Source: Diphasiastrum complanatum (Eukaryota; Streptophyta; Lycopodiopsida; Lycopodiales; Lycopodiaceae). Taken from it: a stretch of 64,000 bases of DNA. Where the stretch lies: positions 56,448,264-56,512,263 of the forward strand of contig CM055104.1 of the NCBI GenBank assembly GCA_029204225.1. Reading direction: 5' to 3'. Each line of letters begins with the position of its first letter. Within the stretch, counting starts at the first letter, position 1. Shown here in pieces: positions 1-11,631 of this stretch. The translations under genes were made by a program, and so were the position numbers. The notes under the pieces were generated by a model. The model saw nothing but the letters and a program-made list of their open reading frames with translations, was not told where the DNA came from and searched no databases.

Positions 1-576
1 AAGTCAGAGTAATCACGCGAATGCTTTTTGAGCTTGCAATACCATTCTCCTGAGCTTCTCCATCATTGCTTTCTGAGTAAAGCCCTTGTCTATTTTCCTA
101 AGCATTTTCCAGTGCCAGAACATCAAGTGAAAACATCTATTTTCCAATCGCAGAAAGCGAACATCACATGCCAGAGATAGAAAAGGTATTCTAAAAACTC
201 TCTTGTCCAGATATTAGAGCTACCAAACAGAAGGTAACTAATTTTGACATGGCTGTTGGCAGGTAGCATTGCTCCACAGGCAGCGCTGCCTATCCTACTA
301 AAGACAGCAATGCTGCCTGACACTCAGGCTGCGATGCTCACACAGCAATGCTGACTTGACTTGCTTGATGCAACTGGGGAAGCTAAAAACTTTTTGGAAG
401 GAAATCCTCAGCACCACAGCACAAGATTGGACACGACTTGGCAAACTAAGAAAGACATTAACACACTCTTCTTACGTTTCACATCAGCAGAGCAACGTAT
501 CTTGCATTAGCATTATTATTATAACACCAAATCGTTGACAAATGTTTCTCACCTTTTCAAAATGAGCCGAAGAAAT

Positions 577-579
<3 letters not shown>
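1..579. other. Unrecognised non-coding sequence
   Basis: I see no recognisable gene, RNA or transposon domain here. Short open frames on both strands have no motif I know. If the CLS gene continues leftwards, as its unfinished 3' end implies, this is part of intron 5 or beyond. Confidence 0.4.
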
Positions 580-627
<48 letters not shown>

Positions 628-758
628 GTATGTAGCCGTTGTGGTTTGTAATTCGTTCACTTCGTTCAGACCGTAAGCAAGACTTTACAGTGCGGTTGAG
701 GTTCATTCACTTCGTTCAGAGCATAGGCGAGACTTTGCAATTTGCTTCGTATGTGACC

Positions 759-823
<65 letters not shown>
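580..823. repeat. (GA)n tract, GACCGC-type repeat and (CT)n tract
   Basis: A pure (GA)n run at 580-626 is followed by a block with the recurrent phrases ttcgttcagaccgtaagcaa and gcataggcgagactttgc, then a (CT)n run at 763-823. The middle block is a copy (opposite strand) of the GACCGCA-rich dispersed repeat near 3.2, 8.0, 8.9 and 10.0 kb. Open frames here encode only Ser-Leu or Glu-Arg runs and are artefacts. Confidence 0.85.
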
Positions 824-824
<1 letters not shown>

Positions 825-840
825 GATCAAGAGCTGGAAA

Positions 841-2880
841 GGAATGGCTTTTAGCTTCTTCTTATCAAGGGTAATCGATCGATGGCCATCCCATTGTCAC
901 CCTTGCTGCCTCCCATCTCATCACTGGATACTGATTTTTTTCATTTTCGTTTAGTTTTACCCGTGCTCTAGGGAATGGAATGCTTTTTTCCATGGCGAAT
1001 GAATGCGTAGCTTAATACTACTGCTAAGCCAGAGCTGCTCCAACGCTGTGGCCTGCCAAGTACTGGCTACACCATCACCTGCTTTATCTATTCTCTCTCA
1101 ACGAATGTAGACCTCCCACAGTTTATTGTTAAATCTATGGCTCAAGATCCTGCTGGCCGAAGCGAAGAATCGAACTGGATTGGATTCATCATGGTGGCCA
1201 CTGTTTCGACTTCCATCAAGCTCCACCCTCACGTCTAGCCATCACACCAGCGGCCTCCAGATTCCCAAAAATCTGATATCAGTCTGCCCCCAGGTGTATC
1301 GATGCCAACTGCGCTCACATCAGGTGCTTCCCACTTCTCAATCCAAAACTTTTAGCGTTGTCCACATGCTCTCTTGGATACAGATCAAGGGTGCATGATT
1401 ATTCCACAAGAATAATCCCACAGATGCATCTTTTTCCCTAAAACCCCAGCAGAAGAGAAGGGTTTCAGCAGTTTAAGTGGACTTGAGTTGATGGGAAGGG
1501 CAACCAACATCAATAAAAGCAGGCCTCAACCATCCCAGCTTCTGGGAATCAAAGACCCCGACACAACATTACTTATCCTCCAAACCCGAATTGACACGCA
1601 GGACAGATCCTGACTTCCATTTTGCCAAAAGTGTTCTCTATTTGGATCAAAGTATGCAAATCATTTTCTAAGAACAAGCAAAAAACCCAGCTGTCCCATG
1701 GGTTTCCACAGTTATCCAGAGTTTCCACACTCAAAAACGAGTTTGAGAGGAGATCACAATGCTATGTAATCTTGGAGCTTACGATGCTACAGAGACATCC
1801 AAACGCAAGAGTGAGCACGACCTAATGATCCAGAGCTTTAGAACTTGAAGCTAACACCGGTCTTACTGCAATCTTAGAGCTTCAGATGCTACAAAAACAT
1901 CAAACAGTACAAAGCATAAAAAATTGAAGCTAACAACTGTCGTGCAGAATCTTACAGCTCCAAATCCTACACAAACATCAGATGGCAAGAGTGAGTAGCG
2001 ACCTAACAATCCCGTTTCAAAATTTCAAGAGAATAGAGCTTCAGCCTACGATGCGACGCAGCATCCTCACCTCACCTCCGCTCAAACTCTATTCCTCAAT
2101 GCACAGCACCACCGACCAAAATCAGAAAAACTCTTAGAGATGAGATGCAAAGTGATGAGAAGCGCACTAATCCTTCACACACAGACTTATGATGAGATTT
2201 GAAGAAGAAAAATAGCGTTTCCAGAATCTAGCTGATGCAAAATATGAAGAGAAAAAGAGAAAAAGTCGAGTGCCTGTCCTGCTGCTCAAGAATGATGACC
2301 AATTATTGCTGCTTCACAGAAATGGAAAAAATTAAGAGATAAGGAGATAAGGAGACGATTGGAAGTTTTACGAGGAATAAAAAAATGTGCCGATTTGGTG
2401 TTTCTCAAACAGATTTGATGGCGGTATGGCACTCATGCATAACAAAGAAATTTAAGAGTTTAAATCCTCAACGACATGTATAGAGCTTAGAGGTCAAATT
2501 ATTCTGGTAGTCGTGTTCTATGTATAATTTCTCTATTCTAGAAGAATACTAATTCATGAACAATGAATGGACAGAGGGCAGCTGTGAGATTCGAGCCTTG
2601 CCACGGTAAATTCTTCTGGGAATATCCATGGTTTATGTACGAGGACATGGCGGACAATCTGCATCACTTGCTATATGATATAGTCACTCTAGATTCCTGC
2701 TTACGTGCAGAAATTTAGGCACTGATGCTTTTGCACCATATGTTGCAAGACGATTTCCTTGCTCTTGGAAGCCATTGTGCGCAGTAAGCATTTTAGTTAC
2801 AGTTTTGCCGATTCGTATTCAAAGTTAGACTTTTCGAATAAAATAATATTTCTATGCTGAATCCTTTGTGGTTAAAATGC
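841..2880. other. Non-coding, with a degenerate ~90-bp tandem repeat
   Basis: No gene was recognised. Between about 1765 and 2020 the phrase aatcttagagcttcagatgc followed by acaaaaacatca recurs three times with divergence (near 1768, 1871 and 1948), each followed by gaagctaaca or gagtgagca-like phrases. This is an old minisatellite-like duplication. The rest is unique-looking AT-rich sequence. Confidence 0.4.
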
Positions 2881-2902
2881 TGCTTGAGGGTTAAAACAAT
2901 CC

Positions 2903-3006
2903 ATGAAGATTATGCACCCACATGACTCACGGTTCACACGGTTCCTCTCTCTCACTCACGGTTCTCACGGTTCCTCTCTCTCTCTCTCACAAACGGTTCT
3001 CACGAT

Positions 3007-3065
<59 letters not shown>

Positions 3066-3090
3066 TGCTCTGTTTCTCTCTCACTCGGAT

Positions 3091-3152
<62 letters not shown>

Positions 3153-3302
3153 GGTTCTCACGGTCCCTATGCGGCCTAAATGCTCTGAACGAAGTGAATG
3201 AACCTCACCCACCGTAAAGTCTTGCTTACGGTATGAACCAACCGCAAACCGCATGCAAGGGTCTCGCCTATGGCTACAAACGGTCTCGCCTACGGCTACA
3301 TA

Positions 3303-3372
<70 letters not shown>
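2903..3372. repeat. (CT)n tracts with cggttctcacgg spacer and GACCGCA-type repeat
   Basis: Three (CT)n runs (about 3008-3061, 3090-3150 and 3306-3372) alternate with the short phrase cggttctcacggttcc and with a block containing accgcaaaccgcatgcaagg and ctcgcctacggctacatacg. The arrangement recurs near 7.3-8.0 and 9.0-9.7 kb, so this is a composite simple-sequence repeat rather than a gene. Confidence 0.8.
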
Positions 3373-3374
<2 letters not shown>

Positions 3375-3489
3375 CATTATCTACACATTGCACGAAGCAC
3401 ACTGCTTGAAGAAGCAATCTGAACAATCCATGAAGATTATGCACCTGGATGAGTCAGATCAGATCAAATTAATGAATAGCAAGCAGGCT

Positions 3490-3890
3490 AGCTGGACCGC
3501 TCTCTCTCTCCTTCGTACACCGGCATCAGAGACCATGTCAACGGCCAGAGAGACAGTCAGTTATTAGATCACAGCCCAGAGCGCCACTGCAGCAAAGACA
3601 ACACCGACGGCCTATCCGGCGACAGAGGTCCAAGGCACATCTAATCACACCTTCACAGCATACCATCCACCATTTCTTTCATGCTGATGGGCATCGTGAT
3701 ATATGATTCCAGGCTATTGGATCCTGACTGGGCCAGCTGTCTTTATGCATTGTATTTGCAGTTATTTAGTTTTATAGATGATTGAGCTTTAAGCTCCTAT
3801 GTGCACACTTGACATGTACCTTTTCTTAGTCCTATGTACCTTAGGGTAATCAAGGACATTAATAAAATCTTTCTTTCTTTCTTTCTCTCT
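3490..3890 (+). mobile_element. LINE, 3' fragment (5'-truncated)
   Basis: The fragment starts just after a short (CT)n run and carries the degraded C-terminal tail of LINE ORF2 (HTFTAYHPPF-like, compare HTLHHFFSQ in LINE A). The 3' UTR phrase cacacttgacatgtacc follows, then a hairpin GTACC-TTAG-GGTA at 3836-3848, then acattaataaa and a (CTTT)n/(CT)n tail. The 3' UTR is closest to that of LINE A. Confidence 0.75.
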
Positions 3891-3918
3891 CTCGGATTCT
3901 ACTGGATCGCTCTCTCAG

Positions 3919-3988
<70 letters not shown>

Positions 3989-4050
3989 ATTCTGCGACAT
4001 CGCTCTCTCTCAGATTCTCTCTCTCTCTTGCTCCCTCGATCTAGAGAGCT
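3891..4050. repeat. (CT)n tail region between two LINEs
   Basis: The microsatellite tail of the preceding LINE fragment, (CTTT)n passing into (CT)n, runs with small interruptions (gattctactggatcgctctc) to the first base of LINE A. The same interruption occurs at about 7485 and 9455. Confidence 0.8.
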
Positions 4051-7000
4051 CTCTCTCTCCCTCAGATGCTCTAGACTGGGATGATCTTGGCCTCCGGCGA
4101 CGATCAGCAGATGTAGAGGGTCCAGTTACTGCATATGGAGAGCAGATGCTTCAGTTGGGCGAGGCTCATGGATTGGCCATTTATAATGGCTTATTGCAGT
4201 GGCCTGATTCAGGTGAATTTACTTGTTTCCCACACAGTGGAGGGAGTAGTGTTGTTGACTATTTCATGGGATTGCCGTCTCTCCTCCCCTACATTTCATC
4301 TTGCTTGGTTCACCATACCACTTTGTCTGACCACTCATACCTCTCTCTCTCTCTATTGGCCTTCTTCACACCCCATGTACTACTACCCTAACTCCCGGCA
4401 ACAAAACAGTGTACCGCTATCATCCTCAAAACACCCCAAGGTACAGGGAAGCATTATCTGACCTCCTGACTCATTTCCCTTACAACGATACTTTGACGGA
4501 CCAGTCTCTTTTTCTTGTCCAGACCTTGCATATCGCTACATCCCTTGCCTTCCCATCTCCACGGCCCAAGCACTTACGACATAATCGACCACACAATCCC
4601 TGGTATGACCACGAGTGTAACCAACTTCATTTGGACTTGATATGGTAAAGGACTTATCCCGTGTATACCGTAGAACCACCCGAAAAAAGAAAATTACTTA
4701 CGAAATCGGCCAGGGGAAGAAGATGATGGACCTTCTCTTTAGCTCCTCGTCGCGATCATTTTGGCAAAAATTCCTCTCACGGGCGCCTCCACCCCAGATC
4801 ACAGATCTTAGCACATGGGTAACCTATGCCACATCGTTGTACACTGTTCCTGACACCCCTCCACTTCCTACACATCCCTACACATGTACTTCTGATATAT
4901 TCTCTCCAGCCATACTAGAAGAGGCCATTGACCGATTAAATCTACATAAGGCCAAGGATATTGATGATCTAGAAGCTGAACTTTTGACGCAAGCTGCTGA
5001 CATTCTCTCACCCTTCCTCTCTCCTATTTAACCGCTCTATCACATTTGGTTTCCCCTCACCCTGGTCCACAAAGCTTATCCACCCTATCCATAAAGGCGG
5101 TGATCCCATGAAAGCCGACAACTATTGTACCATCATGATCAGTCATCTCTTTGCCAAGGTTTATGGTTCTATTCTTCAGTCAAAGATCAGTACAGAGATG
5201 GATACCCGAGCACTGCATGCCATAGGTCAGGCAGGTTTCAGACCAGGATATACCACATCAGATCATATTTTCACCCTAAGATCCATCATTGAGGAAGCTA
5301 CGGCAGGAGAGAGCGTGTATACTGCTGCTTTGTGGATTTCCGCAAGGCCTTTGACTCTGTGCCTCGACATCTACTGATACAAAGACTTTGGGACCATGGC
5401 CTCCAAGAGGATATCATACAGGCAGTTGTGGCATTGTACAGACGAGTTATTGGTCGTATCCGAGTATCAGGAGTTGTATCACCAGAGATAGAGAGTACCA
5501 TTGGGGTTAAGCAGGGATGTCCTCTCTCCCCTACACTCTTTGGTTTATATATAGACGAGCTTGAGCAGGTTATACAGGCAGAGGGAGGTGAGGGATGCAC
5601 ATTGGGTGACCTCGTTATCGCTATCCTATTATATGCTGATGATGTGGTTTTGCTTTCGAGGACGAGGGAAGGTTTGCAGCGGCATCTTCACTCTTTTTGT
5701 ACTCAGTGGGGACTATTAGTGAATGTGGCCAAAACCAAAGTTATGATATTTAACACCTCTAGATCCTTCATGATGCGACAGGTGCTTTTATGGGAGGAGC
5801 ATCCACTTGAGGTAGTTGACTCCTACACATACCTAGGGGTGGTATTTTCTAATCCCACATTCAGCATGCGACAGGCGGCATTTTCCCGACTACGGAAGGG
5901 TTATGCATCGATGATGGTAGAGTTGGAGAGATTATGCTTCAGCTCACATGTTAGAGATGCGACTAGTAAGTGCCGACTCTTTGACACTATGGTCGTTCCC
6001 TCAGCTCTATATGCATCAGAGACATGGAGTACTGGCTTGACAACTACCGAGTGGGCGCGCATCTCACGACTTCAGATTCATATGCTCTGTCAGATGATAC
6101 GGGCTAAGCCCTCTATCCCACATCATATTATATTGGCAGAGTTTGTCGGCCCCCCTATTCAGATAGAGGCACTGTTCCATATTGTCACATTCATACAGCG
6201 CCTAGAGGATCTCCAGGGTAGAGGCACACACTATGCTGCAGCAGCTCTGTCGTCCTCCCAGCACCTACACTCTGAGGGACACTCCTTCTCGTGGTATTCC
6301 CAGGCCTATCGTCTCCTCTCCACATTGAGTATTCACATTACGGATCTACCAGCTGGTACTCATCAGTATATTAGAGGATACTTATACAGGGCATATCTTC
6401 AGAGCACTTGGCAGGATTCATCTGGGGTGAAGACGGAGTTCTATCGGACACATTTTCTATCTCGGGATCCTGCTGGATATCCTATTGTACCCAAATACCT
6501 AGTGGACAGTATCTCACACAGACTGCGAATAGTGATGGGTCAGTTCCGGGTTTCCTCTCACCAGTTAGCCATTGAGACTGGTAGATACAGGGGCATCCCG
6601 AAAGATGGGCGAATTTGTAGTATGTGTGATCTACATGATATAGAGGATGAGTTTCATTTTCTCTTCAGATGCCCAGCTTACTATGAGATTTGAGGGAGAT
6701 ACTACTGCTTGTTTCGAGACCATCCACTTGCACTTTCTGCCTTGATATCGTATGAGGACTCCAGATGTGTTGCATTGATGATCCGGGAGATGATAGACCT
6801 GCATATGGCGAGTCTTGACGCTGACACCTCCCCCTTGATACAGCTGAGCATACAGGAGTGTCTATCCCGTCGGAGACAGAGGCAGGAGAGTAGTGACTCT
6901 GATGGAGAGGCTGAGATTCCAAATGCCACCATACATAGACGACAGAGGCAGTGTCGTCGACCAGAGAGACAGCCAGCCCGCAGGCCACGGCCTGCAACTT

Positions 7001-7290
7001 CACGACAGCGTAGACACCACCGATCATCTACTCGACGACAGAGAGACGCAGCTCGCACAGAGACAGTGCCACAGCATACTTTACATCATTTTTTCTCACA
7101 AAGCAGAGAGACATCTATGATGCTTGACTCTCCTTGTGCATAGCACTATTTCCTGTTTTATTGTAATCTTGTTTCTTTTAGGTGGTTGAGCTTTCACACT
7201 CCCACCGGGCACACTTGACATGTACCTTTTTTTCAGTCCTATGTACCTTAGGGTACTCCATGAACATTAATAAAGATCTTTCTTTCTTTC
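4051..7290 (+). mobile_element. LINE A (5'-truncated non-LTR retrotransposon)
   Basis: The copy begins inside the endonuclease domain (ALDWDDLGLRRRS, then GEAHGLAIYNG, SVVDYFMG) immediately after (CT)n. It runs through RT, a C-terminal zinc-knuckle-like region, a 3' UTR, hairpin GTACC-TTAG-GGTAC (7243-7256), acattaataaa and a (TTTC)n/(CT)n tail. Two frame breaks lie before 5332. ORF1 and the endonuclease N-terminus are missing, as expected for incomplete target-primed reverse transcription. LINE F is its closest relative here. Confidence 0.9.
5332..7143 (+). pseudogene. LINE A reverse transcriptase and C-terminal region, one nonsense codon
   Basis: This is the longest open LINE frame in the window: 453 codons, one TGA at 6691-6693, then 144 more codons in the same frame. 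RT motifs are intact: VDFRKAFDSVP (motif A), GVKQGCPLSP (motif B) and YADD at about residue 101-104 (motif C). A CxxC...HFLFRCP segment near residues 428-448 is the C-terminal zinc-knuckle-like motif of LINE ORF2 proteins. The TGA replaces the arginine CGA expected in YYEIRGRYY, a CpG-type transition. Upstream RT sequence (GQAGFRPGYTTSDHIFTLR) is in another frame, so the element is not coding-competent. Confidence 0.88.
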
Positions 7291-7499
7291 TCTCTTCTCT
7301 CTCTCTCTCTCACTCACGGTTCTCACGGTTCCTCTCTCTCTCTCGCTCACGGTTCTCACGGTTCCCCTCTCTCTCACTCACAGTTCTCACGATGCTCTCT
7401 CTCTCTCTCGGATGCTCTCCCTCTCTCTCACACACACGGTTCTAACAAGCAGGCTGGCTGGACCGCTCTCTCTCTCTCTCTCTGTCAGATTCTGCTGGA

Positions 7500-7583
<84 letters not shown>
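7291..7583. repeat. (CT)n tracts downstream of LINE A
   Basis: The LINE A tail continues as (CT)n broken by cggttctcacggttcc units and the phrase aacaagcaggctggctggaccg. It ends in a pure (CT)n run (about 7501-7582) that directly abuts the next LINE fragment. Confidence 0.8.
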
Positions 7584-8060
<477 letters not shown>

Positions 8061-8810
8061 CGAAGGAAACGATGTACCCCACGTGAGGAGCGTTTTTGTC
8101 AGTTATGCTCATTATCTATGGTTGAGACAGAGGAGCATTTCCTTTTCACATGTCCAGCTTACTATGAGATTAGAGGACGATATCATTGCCTTTTTCGTCA
8201 TACACCAGTTACATTACGATCCCTCATCTCATATGAGGACCCTAGATGTGTGGCACTTATGATACGTGAGATGTCCCTCCTGCGTCAGGACCTATGTCAG
8301 ACAGCTCAGCACACCTATCCAGACTCACAGTCTCAGATTACATCCTTCTTCTCTCGCCGGAGATCACGCTCTGATGCAGACGTGACTGACAACGATTGCG
8401 ACGACATTCCCAGACCTAGGATGCAGAGACGACGCATCACCCAGCCTCAGGCGGTCACGAGAGTTACACGCCCTACCAGACCTCTTACACAGAGACACAC
8501 TATACATGCTCCTGTTCACAGGCGACATCAGCAGGCTCCTGCACTTCCTCATGCTACAGCTCTCATTACATCCTTCCACAGCGCCAGTACAGACCTGGCA
8601 TCTTGACATGGACACATTTGACTACCATGCACAGAGATTATCATTTATGTAGTTATCTTAACTTGTACTAGATGTTTCCTTTTTTTTTCTTTATTACAGT
8701 TTTTGGAGGCGTTTACATGCTCCACGGTTACCACATACTTGACATGTATTTCCTTAGTCTTATATGCCTTTTGGCATGGAAAAGACATTAATAAAGCTTC
8801 TTCTTCTCTC
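8061..8810 (+). mobile_element. LINE 3' fragment (5'-truncated, C, D and E subfamily)
   Basis: The copy starts near 8076 beside (CT)n and encodes the ORF2 C-terminus: RFCQLCSL..., HFLFTCPAYYEIRGRY, LISYEDPRCVALMIREM, then a low-complexity basic tail, stopping at 8606. The 3' UTR follows with acttgacatgta, hairpin ATGCC-TTTT-GGCAT (8764-8777), acattaataaa and a CTT/CT tail. It is clearly the subfamily of LINEs C, D and E. Confidence 0.85.
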
Positions 8811-9200
8811 TCGGATGCTCTCTCTCTCTCACACCGCAAAGGATCCCATTTTGACCACAAACGACCGCATTTCATCGCAAAGGACCGCAAAGTCCACGAT
8901 TGCGGTCACATACGAAGCACAATCGCAAAGTCTCGCCTATGCTCTGAACGAATTAAACGAACCGCAAACCGCATGCAAGGGTCTCGCCGATGACTACAAA
9001 CGGTCTGAACGAAGCTCTCTCTCTCTCACGGTTCTCACGGTCCCTATACAGCCTAAATGCTCTGAACGAAGTAAATGAACCTCAACCCACCGTAAAGTCT
9101 TGCTTACAGTCTGAACGAACCGCAAACCGGATGCAAGGGTCTCGCCTATCTATGGCTACATACGGTCTCGCCTACGGCTACATTTGGCTACATACGGTCA
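8811..9200. repeat. GACCGCA-rich dispersed repeat
   Basis: The block is dense in accgca/tgcggt words (caccgcaaaggatcccattt, gaccacaaacgaccgcattt, ggaccgcaaagtc, gattgcggtcacatacgaag), then gaacgaaccgcaaaccgcat and gtctcgccgatgactacaaa. A close copy lies at 9848-10100. I see no coding capacity, RNA polymerase III boxes or terminal repeats, so its class is unknown. Confidence 0.6.
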
Positions 9201-9760
<560 letters not shown>

Positions 9761-9850
<90 letters not shown>

Positions 9851-10140
9851 CCGCAAAGGATCCCATTTTGACCGCATATGACCGCATTTCATCGCAAAGG
9901 ACCGCAAAGTCAACGATTGCGGTCACATACGAAGCACAATCGCAGAGTCTCGCCTATGCTCTGAACGAAGTGAACGAACCTCAACTGCACTGTAAAGTAT
10001 TGCTTACGGTCTGAACAAAGTGAACAAACCGCAAACCGCACTGCAGTGTCTCGCCTATGGCTACATACGGTCTGAACGAAGGATAGGGACCGCATTTAGG
10101 TCGCATAGGGACCGGCGCGTAAGGATCGCATTTAGGCCGC
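9761..10140. repeat. (CT)n run and second long GACCGCA repeat copy
   Basis: (CT)n at 9761-9847 is followed by accgcaaaggatcccatttt, gaccgcatatgaccgcattt and cgattgcggtcacatacgaa, a near-copy of 8830-8960. After that come gcatttaggtcgcataggga and gcatttaggccgcctaggga, a short two-unit repeat. Confidence 0.65.
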
Positions 10141-10342
10141 CTAGGGACCACCGCCACCTAGATCGAAAAAATCATCGTCCGTCAACGACATACTGAATTT
10201 CCAAATCATCGGCCGCCACCTAGATCGGCCTCCATTTCCCGTAAACGACGGGCACTCTTTACTAGTATATATATGTATATATATATATATATATATATAG
10301 ATAGATATACACTAGCATAGTGTGCCCGCCGATGACGGGCGG
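10141..10342. repeat. Imperfect inverted repeat flanking an (AT)n tract
   Basis: The left arm cccgtaaacgacgggcac (around 10238-10255) and the reverse complement of gtgcccgccgatgacggg (around 10321-10338) match at 15 of 18 positions. Between them lies (AT)n/(GATA)n. The right arm is preceded by catagtg, recalling the CATAG hAT-type ends elsewhere, but I cannot demonstrate a target-site duplication. The phrase cacctagatcg occurs twice further left. Confidence 0.45.
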
Positions 10343-10741
10343 TCGATGTGTGTATGTGTATGTGTATGTGTCTATGTCTGTCTATGTGTACTGTCTATGT
10401 ATATTTTTATGTATATATGTATGTATATGTATATATGTATGTATATGTATATGTGTATGTGTATGTATATGTGTGTACATATCTGTGTATGTATGTGTAT
10501 GTGTAAGGTGTGTATGTGTATGTGTATATGTGCATGTGTATGTGTATGTATGCATAGGTAAAATATATATGTATATGTGTGTGTATGTATGTGTTTGTGT
10601 ATGTGTACATCTATATATGTGTTTGTGTATATATATCTATGTGTATGAGTATGTGTATGTCTATCTGTATGTGTATATGTATGTGTATGTATATGTATTT
10701 GTATATGTGTGTGTGTATCTTTATGTGTATGTGTAAGTATA

Positions 10742-10772
<31 letters not shown>

Positions 10773-11258
10773 TTGTATATGTATATGTATATGTATAAAT
10801 GTATGTGTATGTGTATGTATTTGTATGTCTATGTATGTGTACGTGTATGTATAAGTGTATATGTATGTGTGCATGTATATGTGTATGTGTGTGGATCTGT
10901 ATGTACATGTATGTGTGTATGTGTGTGTATGTGAGTATGTATATGTATGTATATGTGTGTGTAACTGTACGTGTATGTGTATTTATATGTGTTTGTATGT
11001 ATGTCTACGTGTATATCTACTGAAGAATTCTTGATAGTGTTATCAAGTGTGCCGATAGAAGCTCTAGGTAGAGTATGGTAGCATCTCCTAGCTATTCCTA
11101 CCAAAGTAGTGGTGAACAACATCATCTGATGTGCAAGACTCATCCTGTTCACGAGCATTAGTGTTTCATATGCATATGTATAGTTGTACGTATGTGTATG
11201 TATGTCTAGGTGTATGTTTATGTGTATGTACGTGTATGTGTATGTATGTGTGTATGTA
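10343..11258. repeat. Cryptic GT/TATG simple-sequence tract
   Basis: About 680 bp of impure (GT)n, (GTAT)n and (TATG)n, followed by about 150 bp of unique sequence (11020-11165) and another 90 bp of TATG-rich sequence. All open frames here translate to Cys-Met-Tyr-Val or His-Thr-Tyr-Ile repeats and are not genes. The right end meets the truncated LTR at 11259. Confidence 0.85.
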
Positions 11259-11598
11259 GATGAGTCAAGTAGAGTTCCTCTAGGTGTTTGCATGCATTCT
11301 CTCCATGCATGGGTCCCACGAATTTCACCTAGAGAGAGATTAAAAAGTTAGGACCCAAGTAGACTCTTGCATGTCAAGAGTTTGGACCCAACTTAAAATA
11401 ATTAACTCAGGACCTTAAGAACCTAAGTAATTAAATTAATTTTTTTAACTACCTTGGAGTTGCCAACATCTTGCAAGAAGGGTCTCCAACCTAAAATATA
11501 CCTTGACTCTCGAGTTTTGTGTTTTCTATTTTTTATTTCTTTTACATGGTGAACAAAATAACTAGGGGAATTTTTGTGAATGCTTACATATGATAACA
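11259..11598 (-). repeat. Truncated 3' LTR of the TR-GAG element
   Basis: These 340 bp align end to end with 14171-14511. I counted roughly a dozen substitutions plus one 1-bp indel, mostly C/T or G/A, giving about 96% identity. The inner edge ends ...tgataaca and is followed by the polypurine tract (11599-11615, gcagcttaagggggagc on the minus strand). Confidence 0.88.
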
Positions 11599-11631
11599 GC
11601 TCCCCCTTAAGCTGCACAAAAATTTCAAAAC

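Noticed and set aside
10320-11293. Cys/Met/Tyr/Val and His/Thr/Tyr/Ile ORFs up to 178 codons
   Set aside because: Products of the GT/TATG simple-sequence tract on both strands; no non-repetitive region.
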